A DNA stretch of 64,000 bases from Candidatus Polarisedimenticolia bacterium. GTDB lineage: Bacteria; Acidobacteriota; Polarisedimenticolia; Gp22-AA2; AA152. Below, one piece after another: positions 25,851 to 35,621 of this stretch; the stretch's first letter is position 1, and each line of letters starts with the position of its first letter. Location: positions 62,001-126,000 of the forward strand of contig DASYRE010000036.1 in NCBI GenBank assembly GCA_036004685.1. The letters run 5' to 3'. Both the position numbers and the translations under genes were made by a program. The notes beneath the pieces were generated by a model. That model had not been told where the DNA came from. It saw only the letters and a program-made list of their open reading frames with translations, and made no database searches.

Positions 25851-28502
25851 TTGGCGCGGTCGCCCGACCCTTCGCCCGAGCGTCCCTCCCCCGACGAAGC
25901 GGAGGCGGCCGGCCCGGCGATCACCGCCGAATCGGAGCGCTCCTCCCTTCTCCTCTCCGCCGTCTTGTTGCGCCTGCGGACGCTGTGGCCCTGGCTCGCG
26001 GTGGGCCTCGCGGCCTGGCTCGGCTGGGAGGAAGTGCGCAAGATCGACCTCCTGTCGGTCCGGGGGATCCTGCACGGGGCGCCCGCCGACCTCGTGCTCG
26101 CGATGCTGCTGTTCACCGGCTTCAATCTGGCCCTCGCGGGACTCTACGACGTCGCCGCCCTGGGTCCGCTCGATCGGCCGCCGCGCGTGGAGAACCGCTG
26201 GGGAGTCGGAGTCATCACGTTCGCCTGGAGCAATTTCCTCACCCTGGGGCCGCTGGCGGGACCGGCGTTGCGCCTCTGGCTCTACAAGCCTCTCGGGGTC
26301 GCCGGAAGACGGGCGCACTCCGCGCTGAGCGCCATCCTCGTCTCGTTTTCCCTCGGACTTCTCGCCTGGTGCGCCGTGGCGGCGGTGCCGCTTCCCGCCG
26401 GCCTGGACACGCTGGCGGGGCGGCTGGCGCTGGGAGCGCTCGCGCTCGGATTGACCGCGGCCTCGTTGACCCTGCTCCGGCGGCTCCCGGGCCTGCCCCG
26501 GATCTTCCGCGAGTGGGAAGGCGGCTCGACCGCCCTCGCCTCCATCGCCCTGGCCGACTGGCTTCTGGCGTGGCTGGTGTTTCATTGGGCCGTCTTCGGG
26601 ATGCGCGCCGGCGTGCCGGCGACCCTCTCGCTGGGCGCCTTCTTCCTCGGACAGCTCATCGGACTCGCCAGCCTGATCCCCGGCGGGCTCGCCTCCGCCG
26701 ACGCCTATTGGCTGCTGACGCTCGGCCAGGCGGCGGGCGGCCACGACCGGCTCCTGGCGTCGCTGATCCTCTACCGCGTCATCTATTACCTGGTCCCCTG
26801 GATCTTCGCGACTCTGTTCCTGCTGGGACAGCGGGTCCGCGCGGGACGCCGCACCCGGGCCTTCCTGCGGACGGCGATCGCCGGCTACGCCTTCCTCTGC
26901 GGCGTGGTCCTTCTGGGAAGCGCCGCGACGCCCGCCATCGCCGGCCGGGTCGCCTTCCTGAACCGGAGCGTGCCGCTCGCAGTCGTCGAGATCTCGCACT
27001 GGATGTCGGTCCTGCTGGGTTTCTTTCTCCTGGTCGTGTCGCGCGGCCTGCGGCGCGGCTACCGCTCCAGCCACCGGGTGGCGCTGGCGCTCTTCCTCGC
27101 CGGGGCGCTGACCACTTTCCTGAAGGGTCTCGACTTCGAGGAGGCCCTCATGTCGCTGGGAGCCGTGTCGCTCCTGCTCATTTTCCGGCGGACCTTCCAG
27201 CACGCGGGCAAGCTCCAGCCGCCGCTCGAGTTCGTCGTCTCGATCGGTCTGTTCGCGATCGTGCTGTTCGCGGCGGTGGGCTTCGGTTCCTTCACCGTGC
27301 CGGAGCTTCCGGCCGCTTTCCGGCACTTCGAAGCCACGGCCCAGGAGGCCCGCTTTCTTCGCGCCCTGATCGTCCTGGTTTGCGCCGCCGCGGCCGCCGC
27401 GTTCCATTACGCGCAGCGGGCCAGGGCGCAGGATCGCCTGCCCGGCCCCGGCGAAATCGATCAGGCGCTCAGCGACGCCCGCCGGCTCTCCCGGGGCACC
27501 AATCCTCTTCTCGTAGGCGCCGGCGACAAGGCGCTGTTCCGTCCCGGCGGGAGCGCCGCGGCGGGCGGCGGCGATCAGCCGCCGCCCGAGGGCTTCCTGC
27601 AGTACCGCACCTGCGGGCGCTTTCTCATCGTCTATTCCGACCCGGTCTGCCCTCCCGGAACGGAGCGCGCGCTGCTGGCCGCCTTCCTGGAAGAGGCGGC
27701 GGCGCGGGACCATGAAGTGATCCTTTACCAGATCACCCCCGCCCTGCTTCCCGCGGCCCACGATTTCGGCTTCTCGTTCTTCAAGCTGGGCGAGGAAGGG
27801 ATGGTCGACTTGCAGCGTTTCGACCTGAAGGGGAACAAGGCCCGGAAATGGCGCAACGCGATCAACCGCGTGGAGCGGGCGGGCGGCCGGTTCGAAATCG
27901 TCGAAGGCGGCGCCTTGCGGAGCCTGCTGCCCGAGATGCGGCGCGTCTCCGACTCCTGGCTGGCGAGCAAGCACGGCTCGGAGAAGGGATTCTCCATCGG
28001 GCGCTTCGACGAGGAGTACCTGGCCCGCTTCCCCTGCGCCGTGGTGCGCGACGCCGGCGGGCGGATCGCCGGATTCGCCAACATTCTCGAAGGCCGCCCG
28101 GGTGAGGAGATCTCGGTCGATCTGATGCGCTATCGCCCGGAGAAGCAGGGGCGCGAGGATCTGGAAGGGGTCATCGAGTACCTGTTCCTCGAGATCATGC
28201 TGCACGGCAAGGACCGCGGATTCACGCGGTTCAACCTGGGGATGGCCCCCCTCTCCTCGGTCGGGGAGATGCACTGGGCGCGACCCTTCGAGAGGCTCGC
28301 CCACCTCTTCTTCCGGCATGGGGAGCACTGGTTCAATTTCCAGGGGCTGCGCCGCTTCAAGGAGAAGTTCGAGCCGGAGTGGGAGCCGCGCTACATGGCC
28401 TATCCGCGCCCGTGGGACTGGCCGGCGGCGGTCACCAGCACGGCGGTCCTGATCGCGGGAGGATGGCCCGCCCTCCTCTTCCCGCGGCGGCGGGCCGCAT
28501 GA
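25851..28502 (+). CDS. mprF: MprF-type bifunctional phosphatidylglycerol aminoacyltransferase/flippase
   Basis: The product is 883 residues from a TTG preceded by AAGGAGGGG. About twelve to fourteen hydrophobic helices fill residues 40-520 (flippase part). A cytoplasmic DUF2156/GNAT-like catalytic domain fills about 570-860. Signature phrases in that part are FLIVYSDPVCPPG, FKLGEEGMVDLQRFDLKGNKARKWRNAINR, and FNLGMAPLSSVG near the C-terminus. MprF proteins move an amino acid, usually lysine or alanine, from tRNA onto phosphatidylglycerol and flip the product, reducing negative surface charge and giving resistance to cationic peptides. The transferred amino acid cannot be read from sequence. 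Genes for AcvB-like hydrolases flank it on both sides. Confidence 0.85.
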   Translation: MARSPDPSPERPSPDEAEAAGPAITAESERSSLLLSAVLLRLRTLWPWLAVGLAAWLGWEEVRKIDLLSVRGILHGAPADLVLAMLLFTGFNLALAGLYDVAALGPLDRPPRVENRWGVGVITFAWSNFLTLGPLAGPALRLWLYKPLGVAGRRAHSALSAILVSFSLGLLAWCAVAAVPLPAGLDTLAGRLALGALALGLTAASLTLLRRLPGLPRIFREWEGGSTALASIALADWLLAWLVFHWAVFGMRAGVPATLSLGAFFLGQLIGLASLIPGGLASADAYWLLTLGQAAGGHDRLLASLILYRVIYYLVPWIFATLFLLGQRVRAGRRTRAFLRTAIAGYAFLCGVVLLGSAATPAIAGRVAFLNRSVPLAVVEISHWMSVLLGFFLLVVSRGLRRGYRSSHRVALALFLAGALTTFLKGLDFEEALMSLGAVSLLLIFRRTFQHAGKLQPPLEFVVSIGLFAIVLFAAVGFGSFTVPELPAAFRHFEATAQEARFLRALIVLVCAAAAAAFHYAQRARAQDRLPGPGEIDQALSDARRLSRGTNPLLVGAGDKALFRPGGSAAAGGGDQPPPEGFLQYRTCGRFLIVYSDPVCPPGTERALLAAFLEEAAARDHEVILYQITPALLPAAHDFGFSFFKLGEEGMVDLQRFDLKGNKARKWRNAINRVERAGGRFEIVEGGALRSLLPEMRRVSDSWLASKHGSEKGFSIGRFDEEYLARFPCAVVRDAGGRIAGFANILEGRPGEEISVDLMRYRPEKQGREDLEGVIEYLFLEIMLHGKDRGFTRFNLGMAPLSSVGEMHWARPFERLAHLFFRHGEHWFNFQGLRRFKEKFEPEWEPRYMAYPRPWDWPAAVTSTAVLIAGGWPALLFPRRRAA

Positions 28503-30019
28503 TGCGGACGCTCCTTCTTCTGGCGCTTCTCATCATCACAACCGATCCCGCATGGGCCGGGTCGAAGGATGCCGCGGCGCGCGGCGATTTCCAGGAAGAG
28601 ACCATTACCGTCCCGATCCTGGGCCGGGTCACGACTTATCACCCTCTCCCCCTACGTCGCGCGCGGGGCGTGGTGCTCTTCGTCTCGGGAGACGGAGGGT
28701 GGAAGCTCGGCGTGCTCGGCATGGCGAAGCGGCTCGCCGGGGAAGCGGTCGTGGTCGGAATCTCCATGCCTGCCTGGCAGGAAATCGCCGAGAAGCAGAA
28801 GTCGCCGTGCTGGTATCCGGCGGGGGAGCTGGAGGCAATCGCCCAGGCCGTGGAGAAGATCTACAAGTTTCCCGAATACGTCCGGCCCGTCCTGGTCGGG
28901 TACTCTTCGGGGGCCACCGTCGTCTACGGCGCGCTGGTCCAGGCCCCGCGCGGATCGTTCGCCGGAGGGGTAAGCCTCGGCTTCTGCCCTGATCTCGAAG
29001 TAAGGCGTCCCGTCTGCGGCCAGGGTGAATGGAAACCAACCTACGATCCTGTGAAACATCGCTCGATGCTCCCGCTCCCGTCCGTAGATCTTTCCGGCCC
29101 GGAGGGCGCCCCCGGCTGGATCGCGCTGCAGGGCAAGGTGGACCAGGTCTGCGACGCGAACGCCATGAGCCGCTTCGTGGAGGAGGTCCGCGGGGGAAAG
29201 ATGATTCTCCTTCCCAAGGTCGGCCACGGATTCGGAGTCACGAGGAACTGGGGGAGCTCCTTCGACGAAGCGGTGGGATCGTTCCTCGAAGGCGGCAGCA
29301 TCTGGGAGACGCGGCGGGGCAAGGAGCCCTCGAAGGCGCCGAACCGGGCGCCCGAGGAGATCAATCGGCGGATCGATTCGCTGAATCTCCCGCTCGTGGT
29401 GACTTGGCCCGAATCGGCCAAGGGGGTGCTGATCTTCCTCTCCGGCGACGGCGGCTGGATGGAGCTGGATCAGGAGGTCGCCTCCCATCTTCACGATGCC
29501 GGCGTAGCGGTCATCGGCTGGAGCACGCTCCGTTACTTCTGGGGCGAGCGGACGCCGGCGGAGTTTCGGCGCGATCTGGCGCGCGTCGCCGGCTCGCTTC
29601 CGGAGGAGACGCCGCTGTTCGCCGGAGGGTATTCTTTCGGGGCGGAAGTGGTCGCCGTCACGCTCTCGCAGGCGGAGGAGCGGACCGGACCACTCGGCCG
29701 GATTCCCGGCCTGATCCTGCTGGGGCCGGGACGCTACGCCACGTTCGAGGTGAGCCCACTCGATTGGATCTTCTCGAGCGCCACTCCCACCGCCCATCCG
29801 GTGCGCCCCGCTCTGGAGAGCGCGACGGGTCTCGACGTCCTGTGTCTCGAATCGGGCTCGCCGGCCGACTCGGGCTGCCCTCAGGAGCCTCGGTCCGGTC
29901 TGACGCGCCTCCACCTGCGCGGCTCCCACCATTTCGGAGGGGACTACGAGGCGCTCGCCCGGCGCATCGCCGCCTTCATGGCGGCGCCCGACCGCCCCGA
30001 CGGCGATTCCAGCCCATAA
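28502..30019 (+). CDS. acvB: Two-domain AcvB/VirJ family protein
   Basis: The product is 505 residues, the full two-domain AcvB layout. A signal peptide covers about residues 1-20. Domain 1 (about 25-270) has SGDGGW and VGYSSGAT. Domain 2 (about 295-495) has LSGDGGWMELDQ, GGYSFGAE and a C-terminal GSHHFGGDY. Both domains keep a G-x-S-x-G elbow, so each could be catalytic. Two adjacent ATGs (28499 and 28502) overlap the mprF stop; either is possible. Characterised AcvB hydrolyses lysyl-phosphatidylglycerol made by the LpiA/MprF enzyme encoded beside it, and the gene order here is the same. It is the last gene before an intrinsic terminator. Confidence 0.8.
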   Translation: MRTLLLLALLIITTDPAWAGSKDAAARGDFQEETITVPILGRVTTYHPLPLRRARGVVLFVSGDGGWKLGVLGMAKRLAGEAVVVGISMPAWQEIAEKQKSPCWYPAGELEAIAQAVEKIYKFPEYVRPVLVGYSSGATVVYGALVQAPRGSFAGGVSLGFCPDLEVRRPVCGQGEWKPTYDPVKHRSMLPLPSVDLSGPEGAPGWIALQGKVDQVCDANAMSRFVEEVRGGKMILLPKVGHGFGVTRNWGSSFDEAVGSFLEGGSIWETRRGKEPSKAPNRAPEEINRRIDSLNLPLVVTWPESAKGVLIFLSGDGGWMELDQEVASHLHDAGVAVIGWSTLRYFWGERTPAEFRRDLARVAGSLPEETPLFAGGYSFGAEVVAVTLSQAEERTGPLGRIPGLILLGPGRYATFEVSPLDWIFSSATPTAHPVRPALESATGLDVLCLESGSPADSGCPQEPRSGLTRLHLRGSHHFGGDYEALARRIAAFMAAPDRPDGDSSP

Positions 30020-30028
30020 AAAAATCGC

Positions 30029-30057
30029 CACCCCGGCCCTCGGAGAGGGGTGTTTTT
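30029..30057 (+). terminator. Intrinsic terminator after the ispG-mprF-acvB run
   Basis: CACCCC (30029-30034) pairs with GGGGTG (30047-30052) around a 12-base loop, followed directly by TTTTT. A run of A just upstream (30018-30024) means it could act in both directions. It sits ten bases after the acvB stop codon. Confidence 0.7.
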
Positions 30058-30103
30058 CGCCGCCGGCGATGTAACATGAAAGGGCTCGTGGAGGAATCCG
30101 CCG

Positions 30104-31399
30104 ATGGCGATCGCGCCGAAGAAGTTCTTGTTCGTCTCGCGCATGGGACTCATTCACGACCTCGCCATCAAGGTCTCCCAGGAAGGCCACGAGGTCCGCT
30201 ACTGCATCCTCTCCAAGGCCGACAAGGACGTGGCCGACGGCTTCCTCACGAAAGTGGACGACTGGGAGGCGGAGAAGAGCTGGGCCGATCTCTTCGTGTT
30301 CGACGACTCCGGCTTCGGGGACGTCTGCGAGAAGCTCCGCAAGGAAGGGCGTCTCGTCATCGGCGGGACGAAATACAGCGACAAGCTCGAGGACGACCGC
30401 GACTTCGGCCAGTCCGAGATGAAGGCGGCCGGGATGACGACGCTCCCCTACTGGGACTTCAGCTCGTTCGACACGGCGATCGAGTTCATCCGGGCGAATC
30501 CCGATCGGTACGTCGTCAAGCCGAACGGCAAGGCGCAGAACGACAAGGTGCTGTCGTTCGTCGGCCAGGAGGAGGACGGGCGCGACGTCGTGACGATGCT
30601 GGAGCGCTATCGCAAGGGCTCGAAGATCCGCGGCTTCCAGGTGCAGAAATACGTCGCCGGCGTCGAGGTCGCGGCGGGCGCCTTCTTCAACGGGAAGGAT
30701 TTCATCCTGCCCGCGTTCATCAACTTCGAGCACAAGAGGATGTTCAACGACGACATCGGCCCTTCCACCGGCGAGATGGGCACCAGCGGCTTCTGGACCG
30801 GGGAGGTCCAGCTGTTCCGCGACACGCTGGCGAAGATGCGCGACCGGCTCGCCGGTTACGTGGGATACATCGACATCAACTGTGTCGCCAACAGCCGCGG
30901 GGTGTATCCGCTGGAGTTCACGACCCGCTTCGGCTATCCAACGATCAACCTCCAGATCGAAGGAGTCCTGTCGAAATGGGGCGAGTTCCTCGTCGCCCTG
31001 GCCGCGGGCGAGAGCTTCGACCTGCGCACCAAGCGCGGCTTCCAAATATGCGTGGTGATCGGCGTCCCTCCGTTTCCCTTCGTCGATCCCGACGCTTTCC
31101 GCAAGTATTCGGAGGATGCCGTGGTCCTGTTCAAGAAGGAAATCAAGGAGGGTCTCCACCCCTGCGACATCAAGCTGGTGGACGGCGACTGGCGCCTCGC
31201 CGGAAATTCCGGCTACGCCCTCGTCGTCTCCGGTTCCGGCCCCACGATGGACGACGCCCGACGCGAGACCTACGGCCGCGTGAAGAGCGTCATGATCCCG
31301 AACATGTTCTACCGCACCGACATCGGCGAGCGCTGGCACCGCGACGGCGATCTCCTCCAGACCTGGGGATTGCTGGCGGTGCCCAGCCCGCGCCCTTAG
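30104..31399 (+). CDS. ATP-grasp ligase related to phosphoribosylglycinamide synthetase
   Basis: The product is 431 residues with a PurD-like order of elements. An N-terminal Rossmann-type half opens with KKFLFVSRMGLIHDLA. An ATP-grasp core carries YVVKPNGKAQNDKVLSF, the Mg-binding YIDINCVANSRGVYPLEFTTRFGYPT and a terminal barrel-like segment. In PurD the corresponding motif is LEFN-x-RFGDPE; the acidic residue after RFG is here Tyr-Pro-Thr. It lacks other PurD signatures, so it is not simply purD. It probably joins a carboxylate to an amine with ATP, substrate unknown. GGAGGA lies eight bases before the ATG. Confidence 0.6.
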   Translation: MAIAPKKFLFVSRMGLIHDLAIKVSQEGHEVRYCILSKADKDVADGFLTKVDDWEAEKSWADLFVFDDSGFGDVCEKLRKEGRLVIGGTKYSDKLEDDRDFGQSEMKAAGMTTLPYWDFSSFDTAIEFIRANPDRYVVKPNGKAQNDKVLSFVGQEEDGRDVVTMLERYRKGSKIRGFQVQKYVAGVEVAAGAFFNGKDFILPAFINFEHKRMFNDDIGPSTGEMGTSGFWTGEVQLFRDTLAKMRDRLAGYVGYIDINCVANSRGVYPLEFTTRFGYPTINLQIEGVLSKWGEFLVALAAGESFDLRTKRGFQICVVIGVPPFPFVDPDAFRKYSEDAVVLFKKEIKEGLHPCDIKLVDGDWRLAGNSGYALVVSGSGPTMDDARRETYGRVKSVMIPNMFYRTDIGERWHRDGDLLQTWGLLAVPSPRP

Positions 31400-31499
31400 G
31401 ATCCCGCTCGAACGGCAGCGGGGACGTGGAGGAAGAAGGGCCCGCCAGCCTCTCACGGCCGCCGGCGCGCGGGGCGTCTCGTTACGGAATTCCGAAGAC

Positions 31500-32456
31500 T
31501 TAGGGAGAGCGGCGCGGGCGAGCGTCGTCGGCGCCGGACAGGGCGAGCCCCTGGGCGATCTTCTCCTTGATCTTGCGGATGAAGCGCGCCGCGAGATCCT
31601 CGGAATAGCCTCCGGCCCGGAACGCGTCGCCGAGCTGTCGATCGGTGAGCTGCGCGAGCGTCTGGCAGGCGATCACGACGTCCTGCGGCGTGAGGTCCCT
31701 CAGAAGCTCCCGGTGCCGGGCGTGATAGTCGAACCGGACGCGCCCGTCCTCGGCTCCCAGGACGAATTCCTGGCTCTCGAAATCCTCGATGTCGTTCTGC
31801 GTGCCGATCGGCCAGCGCGTCTTTCCCAGCGAGGCGCCGAGATCCTGCACGACGTACCAGGTCGCCGCCCCCTCGGAAGGCTGCTTGAAGCGATAAATCC
31901 GGTTGTTGCTCGCCGCCATGTCCCAGTTGTTGAGCAGCAGGTTGACGATCACCAGCGTCCGGTAGGGCCGGCTGGAAACGAACGGATTCCGCCGCCAGTC
32001 CCAGGGGCCCTGGCTCTCGAAGCCCGATTCGAGGCGGAAGCGTCCGGGCGGCGGCGCGGCGACCGGACCGCCGCGCAGGCGCCACCGCGGGACGTAATGC
32101 AGGACGGGCTGGCGGTACCCGAGCGCCCAGAGGATCCGCGACGCGGCGATCTCCGAGGAGACCTCCTCGCCGATCTTCACCTTCCATTTACGCCCGGCCG
32201 GATCGCGGACGTAATAGCCCTGGCTGTGCCCCGTCGTGTCCCGCTTCCGGAGCTGGTAGTCGACGGCCGGATCGGGAACGGAGCCTCTTCCGCCGGGACC
32301 GTAAAACAGGTTCCGGGACGAGAGGTCGCCGGGATCGACCCAGAGCTCCGCCATCGGCGCCGGCGCGGCAGGCGTCGCGGCGGCCCCTTTCGGCGCGGGC
32401 GCGGCGCCGGCGAGGAGCACGAACGAGAGGAGGAGAAAGAAGGCGCGGGGAGCCAT
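31500..32456 (-). CDS. Exported protein of unknown function with kinase-like residue pattern
   Basis: The product is 318 residues with a signal peptide (about 1-20) and an Ala/Pro-rich linker to residue 36. The body has an ordered set of polar residues: Lys92/Lys94 in WKVKIG, Glu98/Glu102 at the start of a helix, NNWD at 176-179 followed by SNN at 183-185, and a VQDLG at 203-207. The spacing resembles the beta3-Lys, helix-C Glu, catalytic loop and D-x-G motif of atypical protein or lipid kinases such as HipA or Fam20. I see no close family and call this only as a suggestion. A leaderless promoter precedes it and the neighbours (ATP-grasp, HAD) are not obviously related. Confidence 0.55.
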   Translation of the reverse strand: MAPRAFFLLLSFVLLAGAAPAPKGAAATPAAPAPMAELWVDPGDLSSRNLFYGPGGRGSVPDPAVDYQLRKRDTTGHSQGYYVRDPAGRKWKVKIGEEVSSEIAASRILWALGYRQPVLHYVPRWRLRGGPVAAPPPGRFRLESGFESQGPWDWRRNPFVSSRPYRTLVIVNLLLNNWDMAASNNRIYRFKQPSEGAATWYVVQDLGASLGKTRWPIGTQNDIEDFESQEFVLGAEDGRVRFDYHARHRELLRDLTPQDVVIACQTLAQLTDRQLGDAFRAGGYSEDLAARFIRKIKEKIAQGLALSGADDARPRRSP

Positions 32457-32462
32457 GGCGAC

Positions 32463-32493
32463 ATTCTAGGTCGGATTCGGTTTAGGGTGTCAA
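32463..32493 (-). promoter_or_regulatory. Promoter of the exported kinase-like gene, leaderless type
   Basis: On the minus strand a perfect TTGACA (32493-32488) and TAGAAT (32468-32463) are 19 bases apart. Only six bases separate the -10 box from the ATG at 32456 and there is no ribosome binding site. Confidence 0.6.
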
Positions 32494-32533
32494 ATGCTCC
32501 CGCCGGACCGGCGGGGCACGCGGAGGGAAGACG

Positions 32534-33217
32534 ATGATCCCGAAGGTGACATTTCTTTTCGACGTCGACAACACGCTGCTCGACAACGATCGCATCGCTG
32601 CGGATCTCCGGAGGCACCTGACCCGGCTGCTGGGCCCGCAGCGCCAGGAGCGCTACTGGGCGATCTTCGAGGAGCTGCGGAGCGAGCTCGGCTACGCCGA
32701 CTATCTCGGGGCGCTCCAACGCTACCGGCAGGAGAGTCCGCGGGAGCCGCGCCTCCTCGAGATGTCGTCCTTCCTGATCGACTATCCCTTCGCGAACCGC
32801 CTCTTCCCGGGATCGCTCGACGTCCTCGAGCGGGTCGCCGCGTGGGGGCCGGCGGTGATCCTCTCGGACGGAGACGTCGTGTTCCAGCCGCGCAAGATCG
32901 AGCGCTCGGGTCTCTACGACGCCGTGGGGGGGCGGGTCCTCATCTACGTCCACAAGGAGCGGGAGCTCGACGACGTGGAGAAGCTCTATCCGGCGGAGCA
33001 TTACGTCGTCGTGGACGACAAGACGAGGATCCTGGCGGCCGTGAAGCGGACCTGGGGGGGCCGGGTCACCACCGTCTTTCCGCGCCAGGGGCATTACGCC
33101 CTCGACCCAGCGGCCGGGTCCTTCCGCCCCGAGCCCGACGTCACCGTCGAGCGGGTCGGCGAGCTGCTTCATTACGATCTGGCCGACTTCCTCCCGACGC
33201 CGCGCAGCGGAGCATGA
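32534..33217 (+). CDS. HAD-superfamily hydrolase
   Basis: The product is 227 residues. Motif I is FLFDVDNT with the nucleophile Asp10 and acid/base Asp12. Motif II is VILSDGD (about 109-115, usually S/T-D/N). Motif III and IV residues appear as the Lys in QPRKIE and the VVVDDK acidic pair near 158-162. The cap is a short helical type I cap. HAD enzymes of this size dephosphorylate small metabolites; no substrate is suggested by the neighbours. GGAGGGA lies upstream of the ATG. The gene is followed by a long perfect hairpin. Confidence 0.75.
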   Translation: MIPKVTFLFDVDNTLLDNDRIAADLRRHLTRLLGPQRQERYWAIFEELRSELGYADYLGALQRYRQESPREPRLLEMSSFLIDYPFANRLFPGSLDVLERVAAWGPAVILSDGDVVFQPRKIERSGLYDAVGGRVLIYVHKERELDDVEKLYPAEHYVVVDDKTRILAAVKRTWGGRVTTVFPRQGHYALDPAAGSFRPEPDVTVERVGELLHYDLADFLPTPRSGA

Positions 33218-33241
33218 GCTTGCTACTCTCGCTTTCCGTGT

Positions 33242-33286
33242 GCCGCCCGATAGGCGCTCCCTCGGCGGGAGCGCCTATCGGGCGGC
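33242..33286 (+). terminator. Perfect 20-bp inverted repeat, probable bidirectional terminator
   Basis: The arms are 33242-33261 and 33267-33286, an exact 20-bp match around the loop TCGGC. The left arm begins GCCGCCCGATAGGC. There is no T tract after it on either strand; a G run follows on the plus strand. It lies between two convergent genes (HAD and the secreted protein at 33307), so termination or 3'-end protection for both is the simplest role. Confidence 0.55.
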
Positions 33287-33306
33287 TGGGGGGGGGTGGA
33301 GCGCGG

Positions 33307-33927
33307 TTATTCGTCCGCGTCCTTGTCCTTCGATTTCTTGTCGACGCGGATCTTCTTGATGAGGATCGGCTCCTTGGAAAGCTCCATGCGGAGGCTGTGA
33401 CGGGGACAGAGATACTGACCCTTGTCCTCCTCCCCGTCCTTCAGCGTCAGCGTGGCGTCTCCTTCCGGGCAGCGCAGGATCTTTCCCTCATCGTCGTGGA
33501 TCCGGATGACGTGGATCCCGGGCTCCTCGTCGCCGTCGCCGCTGACGGTCACCACGTTCTCGTCGGCGTCGCCGTCGGCCAGGACGATGCGGGTCAGATC
33601 CTTGTCGGGGCCCGACTTCTTGTCGAGCACGACGACGTGGGCCTTCCCCTCATCGCTCAGGGTCATCGCATAGCAGCTGTCCTTTCCCACCTGGCAGTGC
33701 AGCGTCTTCCGGCCGCCATCGTCTCCGTAGGTGACGACCACCTCGGCGCCCTGTCGGGTCGCCGTGATGGCATGGTCCCCTTCGCCGAAGGTCCGCGTCT
33801 CACCGTTGGCGAGGCTGGCCAGGTCGAACTTCTCCATCGGCGCCGCCTGCTTGGCGGGGGACGCCGTCCCCAGCACCGTCAGGCATGCGGCCGCGATTCC
33901 CGCACAGAGCGATGCCTTCCAATTCAT
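33307..33927 (-). CDS. Secreted protein of unknown function, likely sigma-54 regulated
   Basis: The product is 206 residues with a signal peptide (about 1-27). The mature part is rich in Asp, Glu and Lys and in short beta strands. Near the C-terminus are CPEGDATL and YLCPRHS, about 20 residues apart, a pattern that could hold a metal. The C-terminus is highly charged. No family is recognised. A GAGGAG ribosome binding site precedes the ATG. About 130-145 bases upstream is a sequence with all the marks of a sigma-54 promoter, and the next genes upstream are an NtrC-type regulator and its sensor kinase, so this may be their target. Confidence 0.6.
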   Translation of the reverse strand: MNWKASLCAGIAAACLTVLGTASPAKQAAPMEKFDLASLANGETRTFGEGDHAITATRQGAEVVVTYGDDGGRKTLHCQVGKDSCYAMTLSDEGKAHVVVLDKKSGPDKDLTRIVLADGDADENVVTVSGDGDEEPGIHVIRIHDDEGKILRCPEGDATLTLKDGEEDKGQYLCPRHSLRMELSKEPILIKKIRVDKKSKDKDADE

Positions 33928-34057
33928 GCCGTCTCTCCTCTTGAGGATGGGGCCATGCCGCGGCCGGCGTGACGCGCGAGACCGCCGGGCGCATGGCCAA
34001 TTGAGTTGCTCGCCGCTTCCGGATCGCTCGCCGATCCGGCCGGCGACGCGAGCCTAT

Positions 34058-34073
34058 TGCACACCGCGTACCA
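34058..34073 (-). promoter_or_regulatory. Sigma-54 (-24/-12) promoter
   Basis: The minus strand reads TGGTACGCGGTGTGCA, matching the consensus TGGYACG-N4-TTGCW at all but one position, with the essential GG and GC exactly 12 bases apart. It points to the secreted-protein gene starting at 33927, giving a leader of about 120 bases. The region has no good sigma-70 promoter. Confidence 0.65.
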
Positions 34074-34117
34074 GTCAGCCCGAGCCGCCGGCGCGGGGGC
34101 GCCGGCGGAGATCCGGG

Positions 34118-34165
34118 CCGCCTCGGCAGCCCGCGCCGATCTCCCGGCCGCCTCATTTGAGGCGG
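34118..34165 (-). promoter_or_regulatory. Candidate upstream activator site
   Basis: CCGCCTCATTTGAGGCGG (34148-34165) is a perfect 8-bp-arm palindrome, 75-92 bases upstream of the -24 element. A further half site CCGCCTC at 34118-34124 lies exactly 30 bases away, about three helical turns. This is the layout of binding sites for dimers of a sigma-54 activator. The palindrome could instead help end transcription of the regulator gene, whose stop is at 34197. Confidence 0.45.
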
Positions 34166-34196
34166 ATCCGCTCCATATGAGGTGCGGCGATGCCGA

Positions 34197-35617
<1,421 letters not shown>

Positions 35618-35621
<4 letters not shown>

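Noticed and set aside
30104-31399. Calling the ATP-grasp gene purD
   Set aside because: The fold is alike, but the key LEFN-x-RFGDPE motif is altered and other PurD signatures are missing.
31403-31422. Hairpin CCCGCT/AGCGGG after the ATP-grasp gene as a terminator
   Set aside because: The stem is only 6 bp, with no T run; at this GC content such stems are common by chance.
31500-32456. HipA-type toxin
   Set aside because: A signal peptide is present, there is no HipB-like partner gene, and the family motifs do not match beyond residue spacing.
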